A stretch of DNA of 64,000 nt from positions 25,596-89,595 of the forward strand of contig JARGPI010000029.1 of NCBI GenBank assembly GCA_029213005.1, in the 5' to 3' direction. This DNA comes from Verrucomicrobiales bacterium. GTDB taxonomy: Bacteria > Verrucomicrobiota > Verrucomicrobiia > Verrucomicrobiales > DEV007. Shown one piece after another: positions 28,279 through 38,332 of the stretch. The notes under the pieces are model-generated. The model saw nothing but the letters and a program-made list of their open reading frames with translations. It was not told the DNA's origin and did not search any database. Position 1 is the first letter of the stretch, and the number at the start of each line of letters is the position of its first letter. The position numbers and the translations under genes were made by a program.

Positions 28279-29901
28279 CTATTCGTCCGGTTTTAAATAT
28301 TTGACACCGAGATCTTTAGGCAAAGGTATCACCAGGTTTTCCCGGCCCCATTTTTCCCATGACAGGTTCATGGCTTTGACCTTTTCCGGGTATTTTGCGG
28401 AGAGATCGTTCAACTCGCTTCGATCGACGGAAAAATCGTAGAGTTCCCAGGGCTGATCATCGAGCGCGACCAGTTTCCAGCGTCCCTGCCGGACGGCCCG
28501 GTTGCCCTGGTGCTCGAAAAACAGAGTTCGGTCACCTGGCGTGCCTTCATTGAGCTGCTGGATCAGGTTGACGCCGGGAAGTGAAAGCTCGCCGCTATAG
28601 GTGGCTCCTCCCACGGCGACGGCGGTGGGGAGCAGGTCGATGAGGTGAGCGGGATCGGCATGGATTGACCCGGGGGGCGCTTTAAGACCCTCGGGCCAGT
28701 GCACGATCCCGGGCGAGGCGATTCCACCTTCGTGGTTGAAGTGTTTGTACATTCGCCACGGGGTGTTTCCCGCGTTCGCCCAGCCTGACCCGACGCTGTG
28801 AAACGTGCCCGGACCGCCCATTTCATCGAGTTGGTCCCCTTTGTGAAGGATGTTTTGATTGCTGGAAACGATATCGAAGCCGAAAGGATCCCATTCGAAG
28901 CAGGCACCATTGTCGGAGGTGAAAACAATCAGAGTGTTATCCAGTTCCTTCTCTGATTTCAGGTCCGCGATGACCCTGCCGATTTGTTGATCGAGCCGAT
29001 CCACCATCGCGGCGTAAATCGCCATTCTCCGGGCGAGATCGAGACGGCGGTCTTCCGGAAGGCTGTCCCAGGCGGGATTGGTTCCGGTTTTGGTTTCCCC
29101 GTAGTTCTGCCAGGTGGAGCGGGGGGAGAGTTTAGTGTCCTCCGGCACGATTTTCAGGGCTTTCATTCGCTTGAGGCGCTCCTCACGAAGCTGATCCCAA
29201 CCGCCGTGATAGCGATTCGCATACTTCGCGATTTCCTCTTTCGGAGCGTGCAGTGGGAAATGGGGCGCGTTGTAGGCGAGATAGAGAAACCACGGTTTAT
29301 CCGGAGTTTCCCGGGCGATGTTCAGGAAGTCGATCGCGTGATCGGTTACCGCATCGGTGGCGTAGAATTCGTCTTCACCATATTGGCGCGGGAATCGACC
29401 ATTGGGTTTCCGGACGAGGTGATCGGGATCGAAGAAGCGTTTTGCGCTGACCAGAGTTCCGTAAAATTCTTCGAAACCATGCTGAGTGGGATCCGGCGTC
29501 CCGAGGTGCCATTTCCCCGCGATAAAAGAGCGGTAGCCCGCGGGCGTCAGCGCTTCGGCGATCGTCGTGGCCTCCGGGGCGATGAAACCCCGGTATCCCG
29601 GACGATTCAGGTCGTTGGTTGTCATGTGTCCGAGACCGACCCGGTGAGGATATTGTCCGGAAAGGAGGGCGGCACGTGAGGGACAGCACCTTCCCGTGTT
29701 GTAGAACTGAGTCAGGCGAATCCCACCCGCCGCGAGAGAATCCAGCACCGGCGTTTCGATTTCGCCGCCGAAACAGCCGAGGTCACTGAAGCCCAGATCA
29801 TCGGCAAGAATGTAGAGAATATTCGGCTTTTCCGCGCCAGCGGTGAAAAAGGGGAAACAGGCTGAGAGCAGAAAGAGCAGCGCAATTCGGGAGACGTTCA
29901 T
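28279..29901 (-). CDS. exported arylsulfatase (type I, formylglycine)
   Basis: Hydrolyses sulfate esters, probably from algal or host polysaccharides, in the periplasm. Signal peptide (residues 1-22, end near TAGA), metal-binding LADDLGFSDLG around 32-42, and the formylglycine signature CCPSRAALLSG in which Cys72 (C-x-P-S-R) is the residue converted to formylglycine. GKWHLG follows, and the later metal motif TSDNGACFEWD. About 540 residues, normal for the sulfatase S1 family. ATG 29901 is chosen because it puts the signal peptide at the start; ten upstream residues of the longer frame lack signal-peptide character. No maturase (anSME or FGE) lies in the window. Confidence 0.94.
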   Translation of the reverse strand: MNVSRIALLFLLSACFPFFTAGAEKPNILYILADDLGFSDLGCFGGEIETPVLDSLAAGGIRLTQFYNTGRCCPSRAALLSGQYPHRVGLGHMTTNDLNRPGYRGFIAPEATTIAEALTPAGYRSFIAGKWHLGTPDPTQHGFEEFYGTLVSAKRFFDPDHLVRKPNGRFPRQYGEDEFYATDAVTDHAIDFLNIARETPDKPWFLYLAYNAPHFPLHAPKEEIAKYANRYHGGWDQLREERLKRMKALKIVPEDTKLSPRSTWQNYGETKTGTNPAWDSLPEDRRLDLARRMAIYAAMVDRLDQQIGRVIADLKSEKELDNTLIVFTSDNGACFEWDPFGFDIVSSNQNILHKGDQLDEMGGPGTFHSVGSGWANAGNTPWRMYKHFNHEGGIASPGIVHWPEGLKAPPGSIHADPAHLIDLLPTAVAVGGATYSGELSLPGVNLIQQLNEGTPGDRTLFFEHQGNRAVRQGRWKLVALDDQPWELYDFSVDRSELNDLSAKYPEKVKAMNLSWEKWGRENLVIPLPKDLGVKYLKPDE

Positions 29902-29977
29902 CGCAGAAGAGATTGCGAAAAAGCCCTCCATCCGGCAATCCTAAAATCCAAATTCGAATCGGCCCCGCTCTCTCCAT

Positions 29978-30095
29978 TTCTTGTTCTTGCTCCTAATCTT
30001 GTTCTTGATCCCCGTTTTTCGAGCAAGAGCAAGAGCAAGAGCAAGAGTTGGATTGTACCCTGTACAATTATGGACTGTACCCTGTACAATCCACT
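29978..30095. repeat. composite repeat: (GAGCAA)4 hairpin plus paired palindromes
   Basis: A CTTGTTCTTG-rich arm, a loop with ATCCCCGTTTTTC and four GAGCAA copies (30021-30044) are followed by two TGTACCCTGTACA palindromes (about 30054-30092). It is the same family as the element at 15914-16051, with the palindrome pair on the other side and fewer hexamer copies. The right part overlaps the last codons of the DMT transporter gene. Confidence 0.85.
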
Positions 30096-30958
30096 TTTCT
30101 GGGCAGCAACTTGGTGGTCAGCGCGGCACCGGCGAAGGCGACGAGCATCCCGGCGATGATTCGGGCGGTGACGACTTCCTGAAGAAAAAGGGTCCCGAAA
30201 AGCACTCCGAAGATCGGGATGATAAAGGTCACGGTGGTCGTGGCGGTGGCGCCGGACCGGGACAAAATGTCGAAAAGCAGAACGAAGGCGAGGGCGGTTG
30301 ATAATACACCGAGAGCGGTCGCGCAGACAAAGGCTTTGGTGCCGGGAAGGGATTCGGGCAGGTGGCCGATCGCAAAGGGTGTCAGAATGAGGGTCGCTCC
30401 CATCAGGTTGCCGATCGTGATCGACCAGGGGGAGAGATGACTCATGTCCTTTTTGATGTATTGACTGATGAAGCCGTAACAAATCGTCGCTCCCAAGGTC
30501 GCGATGATGGCGAGAATCGGACCTTTTGAATCGAGGGAAAGTTTGTCGGAGGCGAGGATAAACACTCCGCAGATGCCGAGAATCAATCCTACGGTCTGCC
30601 AGCGGGTCAGAGGTTGCTTCATCCAGATAAATCCGATGATGGCCGCGAATATCGGGGTAGCGGCATTGAGCAGGGAGGTGAATCCCGCCTCGAGGCTGAG
30701 AACGGCAAAGGCGAGGAGACACCACGGCAGCGCCGCGTTAAAGATCCCGACAAACATCATTTTCCCTGGATTTCCGAAGACCTCTTTCCGGACCCGCTTC
30801 CTCGCGAGCAGTGGACTGAGGAGCAGAAACGCAACCGCGACACGGAACCAGATCAATACAAAGGGCCCGAACTCGGGGGCTGCGATTCGCATAAATAGAA
30901 ACGAGCCGCCCCAGATGGCGGATAACAGCAGTAGTTTGACAAAATCCAGCGGGCTCAT
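30068..30958 (-). CDS. EamA/DMT family transporter
   Basis: Inner-membrane drug/metabolite transporter with about ten helices forming two EamA repeats. The first begins LLLSAIWGGSFLFMRIAAPE; the second has TLGATICYGFISQYI. About 296 residues from ATG 30958; a longer TTG start at 31015 would overlap the neighbouring gene. The last nine codons (KVDCTGYSP) and the stop lie inside the TGTACCCTGTACA repeat, so the natural C-terminus was probably replaced by repeat sequence. The lost part should be only a short cytoplasmic tail. Substrate unknown. Confidence 0.88.
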   Translation of the reverse strand: MSPLDFVKLLLLSAIWGGSFLFMRIAAPEFGPFVLIWFRVAVAFLLLSPLLARKRVRKEVFGNPGKMMFVGIFNAALPWCLLAFAVLSLEAGFTSLLNAATPIFAAIIGFIWMKQPLTRWQTVGLILGICGVFILASDKLSLDSKGPILAIIATLGATICYGFISQYIKKDMSHLSPWSITIGNLMGATLILTPFAIGHLPESLPGTKAFVCATALGVLSTALAFVLLFDILSRSGATATTTVTFIIPIFGVLFGTLFLQEVVTARIIAGMLVAFAGAALTTKLLPRKVDCTGYSP

Positions 30959-31005
30959 CTTTAAATCAATCGATTGGAAGATTTTAAAGACGAGAGCGCT
31001 TTGAT

Positions 31006-32982
31006 TTACTTCCAATTTTCATCAAAAAAGCCGGCATCGACAATTTTTCCCGGTGACGAACCATCGGGAAGTTGGTCGAGACCGATCACAGCCCAATCGG
31101 GTAGTTTTGGATTTTGCAGTGAATTGGTCCGGTCGTGATCTTCGCGAAAGGTCAATCCACTGTTGATCACCACGTAATTATCGGGGCTGAGTGGGTTCGG
31201 AAAAATGAAAGAGGGAACGTGGTCGGCTGTGGAGTAGGTTTTTCCACGGAAGGTGAAGCTGTCGCTCGTCCATTCGATGGGAAGCCGGTCGACGATCTCC
31301 TTGATCATTTCGTTAGAGTCGGGATCTCCCCAGAGGATCATATTTCCGCCTTCGATATCCCCGGAATCGAGTCCATAGGGGAATTCTTCAAGGAATTTGC
31401 CTCGCATCAGCGCCTGCCAGCGGTCGCGAAAGTGGTTGAGTTCGAAATCGACCCAGCGCTTCAGTTTTGGTGATGTGATTTGCTCGAGCTTGGGAGGAAC
31501 CACGACAAACTGCTTCATAAAAGCGTCGTCAATCGGCCCCTGAACGCCGGGTGATTTGCGGAGACCGGTTGGTTCGCCCCACTGCCAGTTGTCGTCGACT
31601 TTTTTAACGGCGATGGTCGTCACGGGGAATCCCGGACTGGTGGCGCGGAGCTTTTGACCGTCAATCTCGATGGAGAAATCGCCAATATCCGACCCGTCGC
31701 GGGAGCTGACCTCGAGAGCGGTGACGTTTTCGGTTTTCAGAGTGACTGATTTGGCACCGGCGTCCCAAGTGCCGTCGACCCGGGTGTCTTCCCAGTGCTG
31801 CTGCAGGCCGGTGACGCGGAGCCATTTCATCAAGGGATAGCGGAGGGTGCGGGTCTGAAAATAGATTTTCTCAGGTTGGACGTCGTTGCCCTCTTTCCAG
31901 GTATCGCGAATCCACTGCCAGATTTCATCGACTGATTCCTGATTGTATTTGTGCCCCATTTCTTTGCCGACGACGTGGCGCATCGTGAGCTTCTCTTCAA
32001 GCAACTCCCCGGCCATGAGATCTGCCGCGGCCTTTTGTTTGTCGACCTCTCCGGAATAGGCGAGGAGGGGACCATTTAGAAAATTTCGGCGATAGTGTGG
32101 GACGTCGTAGAGACCCCAGAGAGTTTGTTCGTAGTCAGCGGGGTAATCCTCCGGTTTCAGATTGTTGTAGCGGGCGGTTTCGGCAAATCCCGCCCCCGGT
32201 GTTACCGCGCAAAATTCGCCCCGATAGTGAGCTCCGATATGCCAGGCTCCGGCTCCGCCCATCGAAAATCCGGCGAGTACGATGCGCTTCGGATCGATCG
32301 GAAAGTCCCGTTTCACGGCTTCGATCGCCTCAAAGACATCGATTTCCCCGGCGTGTTTCCAGCCTACGCACTGTCGACCAAAGGGGTGGAGTATGATGGC
32401 TTCGTTCTGTTCCCCGAGGAGGCCGCCGAAGGCCTGATGCTTGTTCAGGCAGCGCTCCAGAAAATGCAGGTCGGTAATTTTATCACCCCGTCCATGCAGC
32501 CAGACCACGAGTGGGACCGGCTTGCTCAAATCGAGTTCCGCAGAGATTTCCAGTCCGTAGGGTTGGCAGGAATCGTCGATGCGGGAGCGGTAGCCGCGGA
32601 TCACCAGACCGGTGTCATCCGACCAGGAATGGGGTTCCTCCTCCTCGATTTCCAGGTACCGGGCTTTTGCCAGATCGAGAAATTTTTCGGGCAGGGCGAA
32701 ATGCTTTTTATCGTAAAATTCCTGAAACCGAACCGCCAGTTCGACGGCTTTGACGAGCGCTTCGACATCGCCGGAATAGGGATGATCTGAAATCTCCCAG
32801 AGCCGGTCCACATACAGGGCCAGCTCCGCATCAACCTTCTCCCGGATCGGATCCGGAAGCTCCAGACCGCCGGGAGCGGGGAGGCGGCGTTTGATCGGTG
32901 GAATCGGTTCGAGCGCCTCGACTGCCGGAATCGCAAAGATCAGGGCGAGACAGCTCGCGAGGGTTATTCGGAGACGATTCAA
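31006..32982 (-). CDS. exported alpha/beta hydrolase (esterase or prolyl-oligopeptidase-like)
   Basis: A secreted serine hydrolase. The oxyanion-side motif LVVWLHGRGD is followed by the nucleophile elbow LAGFSMGGAGAWHIG near the middle of the protein, and GHKYNQESVDEIWQWI likely holds the catalytic histidine. A C-terminal beta-rich region of about 250 residues follows. I place the start at TTG 32982: it gives MNRLRITLASCLALIFAIPAVEA, a good signal peptide, five bases after the upstream gene's stop, and an AAAGG sequence lies just upstream. The longer frame to 33189 would overlap the upstream gene and hide the signal peptide. 658 residues. Co-transcription with the 32987-33937 gene is likely. 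Confidence 0.8.
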   Translation of the reverse strand: MNRLRITLASCLALIFAIPAVEALEPIPPIKRRLPAPGGLELPDPIREKVDAELALYVDRLWEISDHPYSGDVEALVKAVELAVRFQEFYDKKHFALPEKFLDLAKARYLEIEEEEPHSWSDDTGLVIRGYRSRIDDSCQPYGLEISAELDLSKPVPLVVWLHGRGDKITDLHFLERCLNKHQAFGGLLGEQNEAIILHPFGRQCVGWKHAGEIDVFEAIEAVKRDFPIDPKRIVLAGFSMGGAGAWHIGAHYRGEFCAVTPGAGFAETARYNNLKPEDYPADYEQTLWGLYDVPHYRRNFLNGPLLAYSGEVDKQKAAADLMAGELLEEKLTMRHVVGKEMGHKYNQESVDEIWQWIRDTWKEGNDVQPEKIYFQTRTLRYPLMKWLRVTGLQQHWEDTRVDGTWDAGAKSVTLKTENVTALEVSSRDGSDIGDFSIEIDGQKLRATSPGFPVTTIAVKKVDDNWQWGEPTGLRKSPGVQGPIDDAFMKQFVVVPPKLEQITSPKLKRWVDFELNHFRDRWQALMRGKFLEEFPYGLDSGDIEGGNMILWGDPDSNEMIKEIVDRLPIEWTSDSFTFRGKTYSTADHVPSFIFPNPLSPDNYVVINSGLTFREDHDRTNSLQNPKLPDWAVIGLDQLPDGSSPGKIVDAGFFDENWK

Positions 32983-32986
32983 GATT

Positions 32987-33937
32987 TCAGCCTTTGGTGA
33001 TTTTCTCCTGTGTGATGGGATCGATCCAACCGACGACTTTTCCGCCTTGAAGGAGGCATTTGTAATCGGTGGGAAATTTTCCGAAGATGGTGGAAACCTC
33101 AAAGTGAACCGTAACGGTGTCATACGTTCCGTCAATTTCCCCGCTGACCCGCTCGGAACCGTTCCATTTGAAAGAAGTGGCTTCATCAAGATTTGCGGGA
33201 TGAGCTTCGCCCCGCTGGATACTCGCTTTTACGACGTTGAAGCGGGGATCATCTGAAGCATCGCCGGGACCGGAATTCCGGAGCGAGGCGAGACGGTCCG
33301 GCTGGGCGAGAAGCGCCTTTTTAGCCCGGCTCCGCATGTCGGCGATCTGATTGGTTTTGTAGGTCACAAAGTCGTTGTAGCGCTTTTCGATCTGCTGTTT
33401 GAAATTGGTTTTTTCGACTGGAATCTGCGTCTGCATCGAAGCGTTAACGAGGCTCGCGACAGTGAGCTGATCGCCGACGAGTTGCACCGGTTTCATCGGC
33501 GTTCCCACCGGCACTTTGGTCGAGCCCGCTGCCTGACCATTGATCATCAGCGTGAAAGGCACCGGCTCCGAAGCCAGCACTTGTGCGGGATAAGCTTTTG
33601 CAGGAACTGCCGACCAGTTTTTGGTGATTTCAGCGAGGGGAAGAATCGTAGGCATTGGATACCGTTCTTCAACCAACTGATCGATTTCTGACTTCGGTGG
33701 TTCGCTCTTTTTCGCCGGTTTTGCGGCTGGGGCGGAAGAAGTTTTCCTCTCAGGCTTCGGCGGCTTGGCTGATGGAGATTTGGTAGGCTTGGAATTTGCC
33801 GCGGAGCTGCTGTCGGAAGCGATGATGGCGTTGTCTGAGCCGAGCAAATCACCAACGGTCTTCTTTTGGTGAACAAAGTAGTAGTAACCGCCGCCACCGA
33901 GTGCCGCGAGAAGAATGATGGTGAAAAACGCTTTCAT
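32987..33937 (-). CDS. hypothetical membrane-anchored protein with Lys/Pro/Ser-rich linker
   Basis: Family not recognised. The N-terminus has one hydrophobic segment (residues 3-22) with Gly-rich and Tyr-rich end GGGGYYYF. A low-complexity linker rich in Ser, Pro, Lys and Ala (about 45-85) then leads to a soluble domain of about 220 residues ending near WIDPITQEKITKG. The topology suggests a periplasmic domain tethered to the inner membrane. It precedes the exported hydrolase gene by four bases, suggesting a shared transcript. No catalytic motif is visible. Confidence 0.7.
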   Translation of the reverse strand: MKAFFTIILLAALGGGGYYYFVHQKKTVGDLLGSDNAIIASDSSSAANSKPTKSPSAKPPKPERKTSSAPAAKPAKKSEPPKSEIDQLVEERYPMPTILPLAEITKNWSAVPAKAYPAQVLASEPVPFTLMINGQAAGSTKVPVGTPMKPVQLVGDQLTVASLVNASMQTQIPVEKTNFKQQIEKRYNDFVTYKTNQIADMRSRAKKALLAQPDRLASLRNSGPGDASDDPRFNVVKASIQRGEAHPANLDEATSFKWNGSERVSGEIDGTYDTVTVHFEVSTIFGKFPTDYKCLLQGGKVVGWIDPITQEKITKG

Positions 33938-34089
33938 GAAATCGTCAAATTGGAAAGAAACCCTTACGGGAGCGCCCTGCTTTTTTCAAGCGCTCGTCCC
34001 CCTTCATTGCATACCTTTTATTACTTGGTGGACGACTCGAAACGCGACATTTTCGTTGATTGTTGCGGGCCGATAGCGGTGGGTAAACT

Positions 34090-35037
34090 ATGAGAATCGT
34101 TTTTATGGGAACCGGGGATATCGCTCTGCCCGGTTTTGACTGGTTGCTATCGAGCCCGGATGTCGAAGTGGTCGGAGTGTTTACCCAGCCGGATAAGCCG
34201 GTGGGCCGGAAGCAGATTTTGACTCCTCCGGAGGTTAAGGTGAGGGCGCTGGCTCAGGGAATTCCCGTATTTCAGCCGACTTCATTCAAAAAGGAGCCGG
34301 AGTCCGTCGAGGCGCTTGAAGCTCTGCAATGTGATATCGCTGTGGTGATGGCCTATGGCCAGATTTTGCCGAAAGCGGTGATCAATGCTCCCCGAATCGC
34401 CTGTGTGAATTTGCACGCGTCGCTGCTGCCGAGGCACCGCGGAGCGTCCCCGATTCAGGCGGCAATTCGGGATGGAGACGAGCAGTCGGGTATCACATTG
34501 ATGCATATTGCTCCGAAACTCGATTCGGGTGATCAAATTCTGCAATCAGTGATCGATCTGTCTCCGACCGAGACCGGTGGCGGACTTCACGACCGGTTGG
34601 CTGACCTGGGACCGGGAATTCTCGCCGAGGGTCTCCCCCTGATTTTCGAAGGAAAAGCGGAGCGTAAAGAGCAGGACGAATCGCAAGTCACTTACTCCGG
34701 CAAACTGGGGCGTGCCGATGGCGTCATCGACTGGACAAAACCGGCTCTGGAAATTGAGCGGCTTGTGAGAGCTTATGATCCCTGGCCCGGAACTTCCACG
34801 GTTTTGCCCGGCAAGACTGACCGCAGCCTGAAACTCTTCCCATTCTGTGAGGTTGGTGAATCAGAGGATGAAGCCCCCGGGACCGTGATCGGTCAGGAGG
34901 AGGCTCTAGTCGTAGCCTGCGGAGATGGAACCAGTCTCCGTTTTACTGGAGACCTCCAGATCGAAGGAAAGAAACGAATGCCGATTCGGGATTTTCTCAA
35001 AGGAGCCAATCTCGAACCGGGCCTTCGTCTCGGGTAA
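34090..35037 (+). CDS. fmt: methionyl-tRNA formyltransferase
   Basis: Formylates Met-tRNA for initiation using 10-formyl-tetrahydrofolate. The N-terminal domain starts MRIVFMGTGDIALPG and carries TQPDKPVGRKQIL. The active-site Asn is in CVNLHASLLPRHRGASPIQ (about residues 105-124), and D-S-G-D follows as KLDSGDQIL. A C-terminal OB-like tRNA-binding domain begins near 205. 315 residues, the usual size. No def (peptide deformylase) gene is adjacent. It converges with carB; only one base separates the two stop codons. Confidence 0.95.
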   Translation: MRIVFMGTGDIALPGFDWLLSSPDVEVVGVFTQPDKPVGRKQILTPPEVKVRALAQGIPVFQPTSFKKEPESVEALEALQCDIAVVMAYGQILPKAVINAPRIACVNLHASLLPRHRGASPIQAAIRDGDEQSGITLMHIAPKLDSGDQILQSVIDLSPTETGGGLHDRLADLGPGILAEGLPLIFEGKAERKEQDESQVTYSGKLGRADGVIDWTKPALEIERLVRAYDPWPGTSTVLPGKTDRSLKLFPFCEVGESEDEAPGTVIGQEEALVVACGDGTSLRFTGDLQIEGKKRMPIRDFLKGANLEPGLRLG

Positions 35038-35038
35038 T

Positions 35039-38000
35039 TTACGACCGCAGATTAGGATGGAAATCCTGAAGCGGTGTCACGCCGAGTTTGTTTTCTTTCA
35101 ATGAGGCAATGGCTCCCACACTGGCGCGCGCCGCACGGATCGTCGTCAGAATCGGAACGTGAGCGGTAAGTGCTCCTGATCGGATTCTGACTTCATCACG
35201 ACGCGGGGTGCGTCCACTCGGTGTGTTCACCACGAGGGAGATATCTCCGTTCTTGATCATGTCGAGAACATTGGGTCTACCCTGAGCCAGTTTGTGAAGC
35301 TTGTTCACAGGGATGCCGGCTTTCTCGATTCGCTCCGCTGTTCCGGAAGTCGAGTAAAGATTGAAACCGAGGTTGTGGAACTCACGGGCCAGTTCGACGG
35401 CTTCCTCTTTATCGCGGTCTTTGACACTGATAAACAGATTTCCTTCCGTCGGCAGTGGTGCCGAAGCTGCCATCTGAGCTTTTCCGTAAGCCATTCCGAT
35501 ATCGAAATCGATCCCCATCACTTCGCCGGTTGATTTCATCTCAGGCCCGAGGCTGATATCGATTCCGGGGAATTTGCTGAATGGGAAGACGGCTTCTTTT
35601 ACGGAGAAATGTTTCGGGATGATCGAGTCGGTGAATCCGAGATCCACCAGCTTTTCGCCGGCCATTACCTTGGCAGCCAGTTTCGCGAGAGGAACCCCGA
35701 TTGCTTTTGAAACAAAGGGAACGGTCCGCGATGCCCGAGGATTCACCTCGATGACATACAGCTCGTCATCTTTCACCGCGAACTGGATATTCATCAGACC
35801 GCAGACTTTCAATTCGACCGCGAGAGCTTTCGCTGCCACTTCGATTCTTTCCTTCATCGATTCACTCAGGGTGAACGGAGGAATCACACAGGCGGAGTCA
35901 CCACTGTGAATCCCGGCTTCTTCGATGTGTTCCATGATCGCTCCGACCACGGCGGTATCACCATCGGCAATACAATCGACATCGACTTCGGTCGCGTCTT
36001 CGAGGAATTGGTCAACGAGAACGGGGCGCTCCGGACTCGCCTCTACCGCGGTCTGCATGTAGTGGCGTAATTCGTCATCATCATAGACGATCATCATGGC
36101 GCGGCCTCCGAGAACGAAGGAAGGTCTCACCAGAACGGGGTATCCGATCCGTCCGGCGATCGCGACCGCTTCATCGGCTGAAACTGCGGTTCCGGCCGGA
36201 GCCTGCTTCAATTCCAGCTTGTCGAGGAGCGCGGAGAAAAATTTGCGGTCTTCCGCCTGCTCGATGCTCTCCGGAGAGGTTCCGATGATGTTGCACCCGT
36301 GGCGCTTCATGTCGGCGGCGAGGTTCAGCGGCGTCTGACCGCCAAACTGTACAATCGCTCCCCAGCATTCTTCCTGCTCATAGATGTTAAGCACATCCTC
36401 GAGAGTGAGCGGTTCGAAGAAAAGTTTGTCACTGATGTCGTAGTCTGTCGATACGGTCTCAGGGTTGGAATTGACCATAATGGTCTCATATCCCAATTCT
36501 TTGAGCGCAAACGATGCGTGAACGCAGCAATAATCGAACTCGATGCCCTGACCAATCCGGTTGGGGCCCCCGCCGAGAATCATGACTTTCTTTTTGTCAC
36601 TGCTGCGGGCTTCATTTTCGATTCCGTAGGTGGAATAGAAATATGGCGTGTAGGCTTCAAACTCAGCCGCACAGGTGTCAACGAGGCGGTAGGTTGGAAT
36701 CACTCCGGCTGCTTTCCGGGCCTCGCGAACTTCATCGGCGGTTGTTCCGGTGGTATAGGCGATTTGAGGATCGGAAAAACCGAATTTTTTCGCTTTGAGG
36801 AAGTCGTAATCCTTGAGATCAGTTCCCAGCTCTTTTTCCCGCTTGAGGATGTCCTCAATATTGCGGAGGAACCATGGATCCATTCCGGTCAGTTCCTGGA
36901 TCGTATTGAGGCTCAGGCCGTTTTCGAAGCCGAGGCGAACAAAAAAGATCCGGTGCGAGTTGGGTGTCGCGAGGCGTTCTTTGATGTAGTCGATGTTGGG
37001 AGTCCCATCTTTACCATCTCCACCGAGACCGAATCTTCCGATTTCCAGCGAGCGAAGTGCCTTTTGAAGCGCTTCTTTAAAGGTCCGTCCAATCGACATA
37101 GCTTCACCGACACTCTTCATCTGAGTGGTCAGCGTGGGATCCGCATCGGCAAATTTCTCGAAAGTGAATCGAGGACATTTTACGACGCAATAATCAATCG
37201 ATGGTTCGAAACTGGCCGGCGTCTCGCGGGTGATGTCGTTCGGGATTTCGTCGAGCGTGTAGCCGACTGCCAACTTCGCCGCGATCTTTGCGATCGGGAA
37301 GCCGGTGGCTTTTGAGGCCAGCGCGGAAGAGCGCGAAACCCGCGGGTTCATCTCGATCACAATCATGCGACCGTTTTCCGGATTCACCGAGAACTGGATA
37401 TTGGAACCACCCGTCTCAACGCCGATTTCCCGGATACAGGCAAAAGAAGCGTCGCGCATGATTTGATATTCGCGATCGGTAAGCGTCTGGGCCGGAGCCA
37501 CGGTGATGGAATCCCCGGTGTGAACGCCCATCGGGTCGAGGTTTTCGATCGAACAAATCACGACGCAGTTGTCGGCGCGGTCGCGCATCACCTCCATTTC
37601 GTATTCCTTCCAACCGAGCAGTGACTCTTCGATGAGCACTTCGGTAACCGGTGACAAGTCGAGACCGCGTTTCACGATCGAGGCCAGTTCATCTCGGTTG
37701 TAGGCGATACCTCCGCCGGATCCACCGAGGGTGTAGGCGGGACGGATGATCAGTGGGAAACTGCCGATTTCATCCGCGATCTTAGTGGCTTCGTCCATGG
37801 AGTGAGCCACTCCGGAGTGAGGCATATCGAGACCGATCTTGGTCATTGCCTCTTTAAAAAGCAGTCGGTCCTCGCCCTTCTCAATGGCTTCGGCATTGGC
37901 GCCGATCATTTTAACCCCGGCTTTTTCCAGGTAACCACTGTTGAAGAGGTCCATTGCCGCATTGAGGGCCGTTTGGCCACCCAGCGTCGGGAGGAGCGCA

Positions 38001-38251
38001 TCGGGTTTTTCCTTTTCAATGATCTTTTCGATCACAGAGGGAACGATAGGCTCCACATAAGTCCGCGAGGCGAACTCCGGGTCGGTCATGATGGTGGCGG
38101 GATTGGAATTAACCAATACCACTTCGTATCCCTCTTCTTGAAGAGCTTTACAGGCTTGCACCCCCGAATAATCAAATTCGCAGCCCTGACCGATTACAAT
38201 CGGTCCGGAACCTATCAGGAGTATTTTTTTAATCGAATTGTCTCTCGGCAT
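35039..38251 (-). CDS. carB: carbamoyl-phosphate synthase large subunit
   Basis: Makes carbamoyl phosphate for pyrimidine and arginine synthesis with the glutaminase subunit CarA, which is not adjacent. Two homologous ATP-grasp halves are visible: the first begins IKKILLIGSGPIVIGQGCEFDY, the second KKVMILGGGPNRIGQGIEFDY near residue 560. Each half carries its VIEVNPR or VIEMNPRVSRSSAL motif. The C-terminal MGS-like allosteric domain (about 935-1070) contains FNLYSTSGTAERI. 1,070 residues, full length. Isolation from carA is common in some phyla. It probably shares little with the next minus-strand gene, fmt being convergent. Confidence 0.97.
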   Translation of the reverse strand: MPRDNSIKKILLIGSGPIVIGQGCEFDYSGVQACKALQEEGYEVVLVNSNPATIMTDPEFASRTYVEPIVPSVIEKIIEKEKPDALLPTLGGQTALNAAMDLFNSGYLEKAGVKMIGANAEAIEKGEDRLLFKEAMTKIGLDMPHSGVAHSMDEATKIADEIGSFPLIIRPAYTLGGSGGGIAYNRDELASIVKRGLDLSPVTEVLIEESLLGWKEYEMEVMRDRADNCVVICSIENLDPMGVHTGDSITVAPAQTLTDREYQIMRDASFACIREIGVETGGSNIQFSVNPENGRMIVIEMNPRVSRSSALASKATGFPIAKIAAKLAVGYTLDEIPNDITRETPASFEPSIDYCVVKCPRFTFEKFADADPTLTTQMKSVGEAMSIGRTFKEALQKALRSLEIGRFGLGGDGKDGTPNIDYIKERLATPNSHRIFFVRLGFENGLSLNTIQELTGMDPWFLRNIEDILKREKELGTDLKDYDFLKAKKFGFSDPQIAYTTGTTADEVREARKAAGVIPTYRLVDTCAAEFEAYTPYFYSTYGIENEARSSDKKKVMILGGGPNRIGQGIEFDYCCVHASFALKELGYETIMVNSNPETVSTDYDISDKLFFEPLTLEDVLNIYEQEECWGAIVQFGGQTPLNLAADMKRHGCNIIGTSPESIEQAEDRKFFSALLDKLELKQAPAGTAVSADEAVAIAGRIGYPVLVRPSFVLGGRAMMIVYDDDELRHYMQTAVEASPERPVLVDQFLEDATEVDVDCIADGDTAVVGAIMEHIEEAGIHSGDSACVIPPFTLSESMKERIEVAAKALAVELKVCGLMNIQFAVKDDELYVIEVNPRASRTVPFVSKAIGVPLAKLAAKVMAGEKLVDLGFTDSIIPKHFSVKEAVFPFSKFPGIDISLGPEMKSTGEVMGIDFDIGMAYGKAQMAASAPLPTEGNLFISVKDRDKEEAVELAREFHNLGFNLYSTSGTAERIEKAGIPVNKLHKLAQGRPNVLDMIKNGDISLVVNTPSGRTPRRDEVRIRSGALTAHVPILTTIRAARASVGAIASLKENKLGVTPLQDFHPNLRS

Positions 38252-38332
38252 TGTGAATTTCGAAATTCGCTCACCTTGCCGCGACTTGCCGGAAGATCAA
38301 ATTATAATCGGTTTTAATGATAAACCCGCGCG

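Noticed and set aside
33000..33189. Longer N-terminus for the 31006-32982 hydrolase
   Set aside because: It would overlap the upstream gene by about 200 bases and bury the signal peptide; TTG 32982 is a better start.
36299..37315. 338-codon plus-strand frame opposite carB
   Set aside because: It lies wholly within the well-matched carB gene on the other strand and has no recognised motif.
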